DNA from: Mastigias papua
Lineage: Eukaryota > Cnidaria > Scyphozoa > Rhizostomeae > Mastigiidae
Reading direction: 5' to 3'
Assembly: GCA_964019165.1 (NCBI GenBank)
Contig: OZ025270.1
Location: forward strand, 14,566,659 to 14,630,658
Length of the DNA stretch: 64,000 nt
This document shows positions 29,286-64,000 of the stretch, piece after piece (position 1 is the stretch's first letter; each line of letters starts with the position of its first letter). The position numbers and the translations under genes were made by a program. Under the pieces are notes generated by a model. It was not told the DNA's origin, did not search any database, and saw only the letters and a program-made list of their open reading frames with translations.

Positions 29286-29945
29286 CTATTCCCAGGGGCG
29301 GATCCAGACGGGGGCTACAGGGGCTTCAATCCCTACCAGACTTTCAGGGTTGAGGATATAGCATGCTTTTACTTAAAAAGTCTTCCTATACTGCAAAGGC
29401 CACTTTGGAAGTATCGCAGCTCTTTTGGGTCAGCAAAAGTGACAAAATGTAGAAAAACAAATGTCAACAGAGCGTCTGTATGTATTTTACTGACTACCAT
29501 TGACCGAATATGTATTAGTTGTCCAATCTTCTGGCAGGATCTCCACCAAGAGACAAAGGATATTCTGAGCCTCCTTGGTCTATAGAATACTCCATTTGAC
29601 CGGGGCTCAAAGCGTCCTCGAGAAATTTGCTGACTGCACATGACGCAGCAAGTCATCCAGTATCCAATCGATTGCTAGTATCTTGATCACAAGACACTGA
29701 TTATTCCGAGCCCACCTGGTCGGTAAAATGCAAGGCGTTTTAACATTGAATTCTACGCGCGAGGGGTTCGGATTATTCAAAGTTTTATTACCAAGATACT
29801 AACAGCTGATTGGATATTAAACGATTTCTGTAGTCACGTGCAGCCAGTAAATTTCTCATGGAAGCTTTGAGCCCCGGCCAAATTGATTTTTCTACAGACC
29901 AAGGGGGCTTCGAATATCTTTTGTCATTAAATCATGATTTTATTG
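29286..29945. repeat. Fold-back repeat, possible hAT-type MITE
   Basis: Starts near CAGGGGCGGATCCAG, a form common at the ends of hAT-like elements. Arms at about 29553-29640 and 29833-29925 are inverted copies (CCGGGGCTCAAAGC on one strand, GCTTTGAGCCCCGG on the other), spacer about 190 bp. I found no matching right terminus, so its class is uncertain. Confidence 0.45.
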
Positions 29946-29949
29946 GAAA

Positions 29950-31080
29950 TCCGATACGACTCTGGGTGCATTCCAGCCAGTAGAATGGACACAATGATAA
30001 GAACTAGAACCATACACCGGACATTAGAACCAGAACCACATACCGGGGATTTCATGTGAGTTCATTAAATACGAATGGTTTACTGCAATAGTGCCAAGTT
30101 CCTATTTCGACAGTAGTGAGCCATGCGGAATGGTACATAGTTTGTTAGGGTAGGTCATCAATTTCTAGGAGAGGTAGGTTTACTATTCTACAGTAGCGCC
30201 TATATAGTGCACTTTGTTATACTGTTAATTTTTATACATGGGACTTCTGGTTTGTATTTAGGTTAGAACCATAGCTAAAGCTATTGTGTCTGCGTTTAGG
30301 CACTTGCTTGAGAGCCGCTTGCATCTCTACAACCCTATTTGCATTTTGCTGTTGGCAGTGAGGGACTCTCAGGACTAGTTTTACATGTCATTACTTGAGT
30401 CGATTCAGTTACTTGTACAGTATCTGAAAAGCCTGAAGTCTGTGAATTGATTTGGTTCAGCATAACTGCACGGTACATAAATTAAATCTCCGAGTTGTAC
30501 AAGGGCCGCCACTTTGTTGTTGTTTGCTTCCCTTTAACCTCGGTGACCCATGCGTAGTGCGCTAAAAGAATCACCATGGGTCCCAGGAAACCCATAGCGT
30601 TAAACACTGTTTATTGTGTAGCTGACATGCAAAGGAGCAAAACAGACCATTCTTGTAAGGATAATGATTGCCATGATATGTTTCTCGTCACTGTCACGAG
30701 ATATTTTGTTACAGCAGCAAATTAATTGGAGCTGTTTAGATCTAGTTGTTCTGTGCGGTCGGTTGATCGAATTTACAATATACGTTTCAAGTCTGTTTTG
30801 ATACAGAATGTTTTAGATTTGAAAATGACTTGCTATTCTGAATTTTGAGCTTAGACCAGATAAGCAGAAGCATCACAGGTACTGAGCATCATCCAGATCT
30901 TGTGATGTATTGTTGGACAAGGGCTGGTAAACATGGTAGCATATAAATGTGATTGATCATCAAAAGTTTCGCTCCATAATATCATTGCATAAAGCCTACT
31001 TCCACACTAACCACACCCACCTCAACCACCACGAATACACTCGTCATATTTAGCTCCTGTCAGACTTATTCTGAATCGGC
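29950..31080. other. Intergenic, no gene seen
   Basis: A near-duplicate phrase (agaaccatacaccggacatt / agaaccacataccggggatt) occurs at 30005-30050. No coding signal. Confidence 0.4.
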
Positions 31081-31089
31081 AACTGATTC

Positions 31090-31425
31090 CTGTCCATAAA
31101 CGAATCCTCTAGGGCGACTGTCTCAGCCCTATACTCTTTAACATGTGCTTCAACACTTTCATTAATTTCATTAAAGCGGAAAACTTTAGCCTGTATGTTT
31201 TTCCATTCATTAAAACAAACTGATTCCTTGTTTCATCCAGTACACTGGTTTCTGTTCGCTGATGATGCTACTGTTATAACAAGTGGGGAGAAACATAATC
31301 GTTTACTCTTAAATTGCTTCACCGGGTGGTGCCAATGGACAAATGTAATCATAAGAGTAGACAAATGCATTATCTGTTTTTATTTTAGGAATTTTAAGGA
31401 ACTTTGGGGTATTTCTATTTCATAT
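31090..31425 (+). mobile_element. LINE RT fragment with FADD box
   Basis: Plus strand: GDCLSPILFNMCFNTFI (RT block before the active site), then HWFLFADDATVITSGEK with the catalytic FADD, and LLLNCFTGWCQWTNVIIRVD. A stop and a frameshift lie between the first two. Both ends truncated. Confidence 0.65.
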
Positions 31426-31429
31426 GTGC

Positions 31430-34400
31430 TTATGTGCTCATAATATGTCTTCACAGATAATATGTGTTCAGGTGTGTTCATCATGAAATCGAGCATTGAT
31501 GGAAACAAATAACATTTTAGCTGCATTTTGATAGACTCCCTTCCTATTTGGAAGTTTTTTAACTTAGGAAAAGACAGAGGAGATTAAATCAACATAAAAC
31601 TCATTTAGTCATTTGTCTATAATTAATATTCATCTATCAAACATGTCAATATTTACAACATCATAATTTAACTCTAAAGTAAATAGTCTTCAGCAAATCG
31701 TTTTATTGTCTATAAATTTAGATCGCAATTTATAAAACGAAATAACACAAGGAATTGTTTATATTAGATAAACAAATGTAGTCAAATAGAAAGCAAGGAT
31801 AATCAAAGGATTTTATTTAAGTATGAGGTTCAACCTGGTTTTAACCGAGCACTTTAGTACATAACTAAATGGGACTAAGTGGTAAATAGCTTTAACCGAT
31901 AATTTTACAGCATAACTAAATAGTAATGTGCACTCTATTTCTACCAACACTATATATGGCTACGAATTAACATTTAGTGACAGATCTTGCTAAATGTTAT
32001 TGCTTCATCAGACCACATTACATTTGACAGCTTATATAATCATTAAAATTTTCACTCAAAAAGTGGAGGATACTAAGTCCATGAAATTGCTTGATAAAGG
32101 CCAACAAATGCTGACTGGCAAAAATGGGGCTTGCAACTACTCAAGTCCCCTCCCCTCTGCGAAGCTGTACTTGTCCCATGAAACAATTTTGAAATGGCAA
32201 TTTCCATCATAGCAAAGGTCGTGAATCAATTGCTGCAATTTATTCGCAGACCGCTACAAATAGTATGATAATGACTGTATTAAATATACCCATTTGTGAA
32301 CTTAAATGCATCTTAAGGATCAGAGGCAAAATCATCATTGTATAATTCAATAGTCCTTTGAATGGGAAGCACTGCAAGTTAATGGTGCATCGACAGTAAT
32401 GTAGTTTCTTTGTTCGTCCTTTTGCTTTTTATCTAAACCATTACGATTAAATTGCGAGAAATTTTTTCAACATCTCACAATTTGATGTCCTAACACATAG
32501 AGACATTTGAAAACTTATTTAGTATTCCATTAACGTGTAGAGCCATAGACTGTGAGCGTTTTTGAAAAGCATGATATTACATTTAATTCCCCTAAGTTAT
32601 CTACTTCACAATGGCAGACAAACAGAGAAATTTTATTGCTTGTTAAATGGTATCAAACTAGGTTTAATGCATGCATTTGTTTAAACTCAAACTACCTAAT
32701 TTGCATTTCAATAATTTTTGACAATTTTTATTCATCCCGTTCAATAAATGATAGCGATCTATGGTCTTGCATCAGTTCAACTAATGCATGGCATAAAATA
32801 TTCTTGCATGCTTCTTCATTTTCTAAGCTATGACCACTATACAAGCCCAAGAAAATTGTGGTCTATGCTGCCAGATTTGCAATAATAGATCATCACAGAA
32901 TAAGGAGCTTTAGACAACAGAGAGGTTTGTAAAACTTATCACTGTACGCATATACGAGCTAAATGTTCCGTCAAAAAAATTACGATCAGGAGTCCTTGTC
33001 ATGGTATACTATGTCAAATAATGCAATATAGCAAAATATTTCTTTATATAAATTTCTGTGAATTCATGTTTTTATCAATAGAAAGTGTCAAACAATGAAT
33101 GCATGTTAGTCAGAGGCAAATAAAAAAGTTGATGTGCTTTAAGGGAAGATTGATTAATGACAAATACAGAGTGAGCCTATTTTAAAATTTGCTGTGAGTC
33201 TGTCAAAACATAGGGATTTTGAGTTAAAATAAATAACAAGCACATGTTCTTTATCATTTGTCTCTACTGCCATGAACGAAAATACATAGAAAAATATTAA
33301 CTGTCAAAAATTGTGGTTGATCAATTAAAGCCCACTTTCTCGAGGGGCATGATTATTTTTCTCAACCACATTAAGTTGTACTACATTTAAATATAGATTT
33401 TCATTTCGAAAGTTGCTAACACGGACCCTTCAGTAAGATAACTGGTATCAGTTTCTGTTCTTATCGTTCAATCTTTCTGCCCTACATTACAACATATTAA
33501 TTTCCCTAGGATCCTTCATTATCGTTGAAGGCTAAGAATTCAGATAGGGCATAATAAGCCCCTTCTGTATTGGAAAAATATGGGGTTTACATTTCCTGTA
33601 ATCTAGTGTCTAACACTTTCATTTGTACAATACTGCTTCGAAGAATAAATAAACTTAACTGATGAGCTTGTAGTTTACATTACCGATCATACAAAATCAC
33701 AAGATAGCTAATGTTCAATCCTCTCATCTTCTAGTGTCTTTTGTGTCTGCAAAGGCAAAATGATTTCATAGCCTGATGCATCACAACCTTATCTGGTAGA
33801 ATCTCATTTATATCCAACTAATGTCAAGCCAAACACGGATGGAGTGCTTTCATTCCAACAATTCAATTGGTTGAAACAAGATTCATTGCAAATATGCCAC
33901 GAAGTGTGCGAGGAGGCACCAGATCTTCACGTTGTTTCATTCATAAGATTAGGCCTAGAATCGATTGCGAGAAACCTAGAACCTCTCCGTTTAATCACAG
34001 TCCTCTTTAACTCTGATAGAGTCATATCATGAAGTCCCAAATAGGGAAACTCAACATTTATTCATATCAAGAAAACTACTGTGAATGCTTGTATCCTTCA
34101 CTTATCTCTCAATAAAACGTGGAAACCCATGTTCACATTATTGAGCTTGGCATAAACATTTATAAGCTATCTGACATTCTTTCAAATATACCTAGGACTT
34201 CCCGACACTTAGCTTACCCTGCATCCCTAATCCACAAGCTTTGCCATCTTTCTGCCTGGTTCTCGATCGTTTCATGTGATAATTAATTGCCTTTAAGCAA
34301 ATGGTAAGCTTCTGTACGTCAACATGAACAATATTTAAGTTACCGAACTGATGTCTGTAGAGCTCTGAAGAGGTTGCATCAAGGTCTGTCTCAAAACTGT

Positions 34401-34979
34401 ACCACAAGAATTATCAGCATTTTCAACCTTGCTAACTGGTAGGATCGATATATTTTCTGAATATAGCCATATGACCTTTAGAGTGATGTGTGCGATCTTT
34501 GTGTCTCATTGGTGAAAATTGCCAATTCTTCTATTATTATGAGATTAAACCTGACGATTCTCATTTTACAAAGTGAAGCAAATTCATAGCTGATACTCCT
34601 TGAGCAGTCTGTACCCAATGGATGTAGAGCTAAATTTATATAAGGGAGACGCTCTCAAGGTTGAAGGGCGTGACAAAAATAAACGTTGATGAGACCACAA
34701 CTTTTATAGTCTTCAAGAACGTTTAGAAGTACCATTAATAAATTTCAAACTTGTGGAGAAGTGATGCAAGTTAGTAATGATGGGAAGAACAACCGTAGTC
34801 CGTTTTGACTTGGATCCCATGAACGTTATTTAGAAAAAAGAGGATGGTGGGAGATTCACCTCTAAGCCTCCCTTTTCTACAGCCTTGCCTGTTCTTGTTT
34901 TACATATACACTCTCTTACTTGTATTTATATGCCTATTAGTTTGGTCTGTTGTAAAAATTTCAAGGATTAATATGTTAT
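31430..34979. other. Intergenic, no gene seen
   Basis: About 3.5 kb of AT-rich sequence without a supported gene. A plus-strand frame of 93 codons at 32552 has no recognisable motif. An imperfect 60-base duplication (tttaaccgagcactttagta / tttaaccgataattttacag) lies at 31841-31910. Confidence 0.4.
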
Positions 34980-34980
34980 T

Positions 34981-34986
34981 TTTATT
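34981..34986 (-). terminator. Possible polyadenylation signal of the MANSC-array gene
   Basis: AATAAA on the minus strand, 275 bases beyond the stop at 35261-35263. It is the first canonical hexamer I saw downstream. A longer or spliced 3' UTR is possible. Confidence 0.35.
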
Positions 34987-35260
34987 TTCAGCAAAATATC
35001 ATTGGATACCATACCTTATCTACTTGTCACCTGTCTGGTAATGGGGTATCATCTGTCTGTTGATGCTGAGACTTCATTTTTTTCCTACAAAATGTTGATG
35101 CCATAGATTGATACTTGATAGAAATCATTATGTCACATGCGTACATGCAGTTATCATATTGGAATTGAGAATTCGAACATGACAGGCAACATAGATTGGG
35201 TTTGTCTGCAAGCAAAATTTTAGCTGTAGTGGATTTCGCAATTGAACAGTTATTGCTATT

Positions 35261-63890
<28,630 letters not shown>

Positions 63891-64000
63891 CTGAAAAAGA
63901 AGGTACAGATGAATCAACTACAGGATTTATTTTCACACAAGATATTTCTATCATCTCTCAATAATCATGTATGCATAATAGTTGAAATAGTAATATTAGG

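Overview
The window looks like nuclear DNA of an invertebrate animal, most likely a cnidarian. It is AT-rich and intron-rich. It carries many decayed retroelements (Penelope-like, several LINEs, one Ty3/Gypsy), tRNA-derived SINEs and (TA)n arrays longer than 100 bp. Its extracellular protein modules include a Cys-rich 'GCWKD...QNGG...YGPS' module that, as far as I know, is typical of cnidarian proteins. The taxon is an inference; nothing here fixes the species.

Two protein-coding genes face each other tail to tail. (1) Plus strand, 952-18461: the 3' part of a seven-transmembrane receptor, best read as an adhesion (family B2) GPCR. Nine exons with matching splice phases encode the end of TM5, TM6, TM7 with its LQG motif, and a long cytoplasmic tail of about 375 residues with four RRxS basophilic sites. 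It stops at 18459-18461, with AATAAA 41 bases on. The 5' part lies outside the window. (2) Minus strand, 63890 down to 35261: a large type I membrane protein, also missing its 5' end. Its 23 exons were assembled by hand, every splice phase agrees, and about 1,895 residues are visible. Domain order is LamG/pentraxin-like, CUB, three MANSC-like modules, two Cys-rich GCWKD (WSC-like) modules, six more MANSC-like modules separated by Thr/Ser-rich linkers, one transmembrane helix and a short tail. The MANSC modules resemble the single one in vertebrate KIAA0319, but the PKD repeats of that family are not visible.

Layout: 1-18.5 kb is the receptor gene, its introns filled with a Penelope-like fragment (2.4-3.1 kb), LINE 3' ends (0.46, 6.7 and 8.6-10.5 kb), a broken Ty3/Gypsy element with a nested LINE piece (11.3-15.3 kb) and a SINE (17.7 kb). 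18.5-35.2 kb is intergenic: a decayed transposon ORF (20.6-21.2 kb), an 11-bp minisatellite, a SINE and a Penelope-like inverted-repeat element (22.2-23.6 kb), LINE fragments (25.8-27.6 and 31.1-31.4 kb) and a fold-back repeat (29.5-29.9 kb). 35.2-63.9 kb is the MANSC-array gene, with a SINE between two (TA)n arrays (38.5-39.0 kb), a Penelope RT relic (41.4 kb), a MITE-like repeat (42.5 kb), an inverted repeat (54.4/55.4 kb) and a second SINE between (TA)n arrays (59.3-59.8 kb).

Most worth following are the MANSC-array receptor (repeat number, conserved N-glycan site, coordinated cysteine losses) and the hammerhead-ribozyme folds at the ends of the Penelope-like fragments, including two intact copies on opposite strands of one inverted repeat. 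All calls come from reading the sequence; no database search was run.
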